Shown here: one piece after another, positions 6,410 to 6,486 of the stretch
Layout: each line of letters begins with the position of its first letter
How positions within the stretch are numbered: position 1 is the stretch's first letter
NCBI GenBank assembly: GCA_037142435.1
Contig: JBAXAO010000061.1
Location: 1 to 6,486, forward strand
DNA length: 6,486 nucleotides
Source: CAIMZW01 sp037142435
Lineage (GTDB): Bacteria; Actinomycetota; Actinomycetes; Nanopelagicales; Nanopelagicaceae
Direction: 5' to 3'
Translations under genes and position numbers: made by a program
Notes under the pieces: generated by a model
Told to the model about the DNA's origin: nothing
Databases searched by the model: none
The model's input: the letters and a program-made list of their open reading frames with translations, nothing else

Positions 6410-6486
6410 GCCTTCACCACCGATACGACTACGCCACCGACATTGCCGAGAGTGGCAATGGCTTGTGAACCTTCTGAATTCCGTGG
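6406..6486 (-). CDS. nuoG: NADH-quinone oxidoreductase subunit G, C-terminal end (partial)
   Basis: This is the last 26 codons plus the TGA stop of a gene entering from the right edge of the window. The frame reads PRNSEGSQAIATLGNVGG, then VVVSVVKA, then stop. The 'PxNS-x-G-S' element followed by a Gly/Val-rich end resembles the final beta-rich part of actinobacterial NuoG, the large molybdopterin-oxidoreductase-like iron-sulfur subunit of the complex I peripheral arm. None of its cluster-binding region lies in the window, so the call rests on this short tail and on its place directly before nuoH, where nuoG sits in the usual nuo order. The TGA stop overlaps the nuoH ATG as ATGA (4 nt), consistent with one transcript and coupled translation. 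Start and full length cannot be seen. Confidence 0.85.
   Translation of the reverse strand, partial: PRNSEGSQAIATLGNVGGVVVSVVKA
6441..6460 (-). other. Short inverted repeat in the nuoG 3' coding end
   Basis: CATTGCC and GGCAATG form a perfect 7-bp stem around a 6-nt loop, about 31 bases upstream of the nuoH ATG and inside the nuoG reading frame (residues IATLGN and flanks). No T-run follows on the minus strand, so it is not an intrinsic terminator. It could form a small mRNA hairpin near the nuoG/nuoH junction, but it may equally be chance. Confidence 0.4.

Noticed and set aside
1..6486. A previously undescribed system, mobile element or CRISPR array
   Set aside because: Every stretch is accounted for by standard nuo genes in the usual order. 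No direct-repeat/spacer pattern, transposase, tRNA or foreign-looking insert was seen on either strand.

Overview
The window is one uninterrupted stretch of a respiratory complex I (NADH:quinone oxidoreductase, NDH-1) operon, read entirely on the minus strand. In transcription order, from high to low coordinates, it holds the last 26 codons of nuoG (6486-6406), complete nuoH, nuoI, nuoJ, nuoK, nuoL and nuoM, and the first 23 codons of nuoN (71-1). No gene-free stretch exceeds 2 bases. I see no promoter, terminator, RNA gene, mobile element or CRISPR array.

The organism is most likely an actinobacterium. The G-H-I-J-K-L-M-N order alone is widespread, but several protein details point to that phylum: the extended NuoI with conserved flanks around its two 4Fe-4S motifs, the long NuoH and NuoJ C-terminal tails, and the NuoK ending in a basic SASVDDASLLKR-type tail. 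Base composition is only about 50% GC by eye, and A/T-ending codons are common. This is unlike most high-GC soil actinobacteria and would suit a genome-streamlined freshwater lineage such as acI (Nanopelagicales). The placement within the phylum is inference.

The genes work together as follows. NuoI carries the N6a and N6b iron-sulfur clusters, which pass electrons towards quinone. NuoH forms the quinone chamber and anchors the peripheral arm. NuoJ and NuoK form the membrane part next to NuoH. NuoL, NuoM and NuoN are the antiporter-like proton-pumping subunits. The key charged residues of the proton path are visible in every complete membrane subunit checked, so the complex looks functional.

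Gene junctions are very tight: G/H overlap by 4 nt, H/I by 8 nt, I/J by 8 nt, J/K abut, K/L are separated by 2 nt, L/M overlap by 4 nt (with a GTG start for nuoM), and M/N overlap by 1 nt. Strong Shine-Dalgarno sequences precede nuoI, nuoJ and nuoK, all lying inside the coding end of the gene before. nuoH, nuoL and nuoM have weak ones and probably depend on translational coupling; nuoN is intermediate.

I did not find an undescribed system here. The most unusual local structure is a four-unit, 15-bp-period repeat encoding a pentapeptide repeat at the very C-terminus of NuoH, whose last unit has become the ribosome binding site of nuoI.
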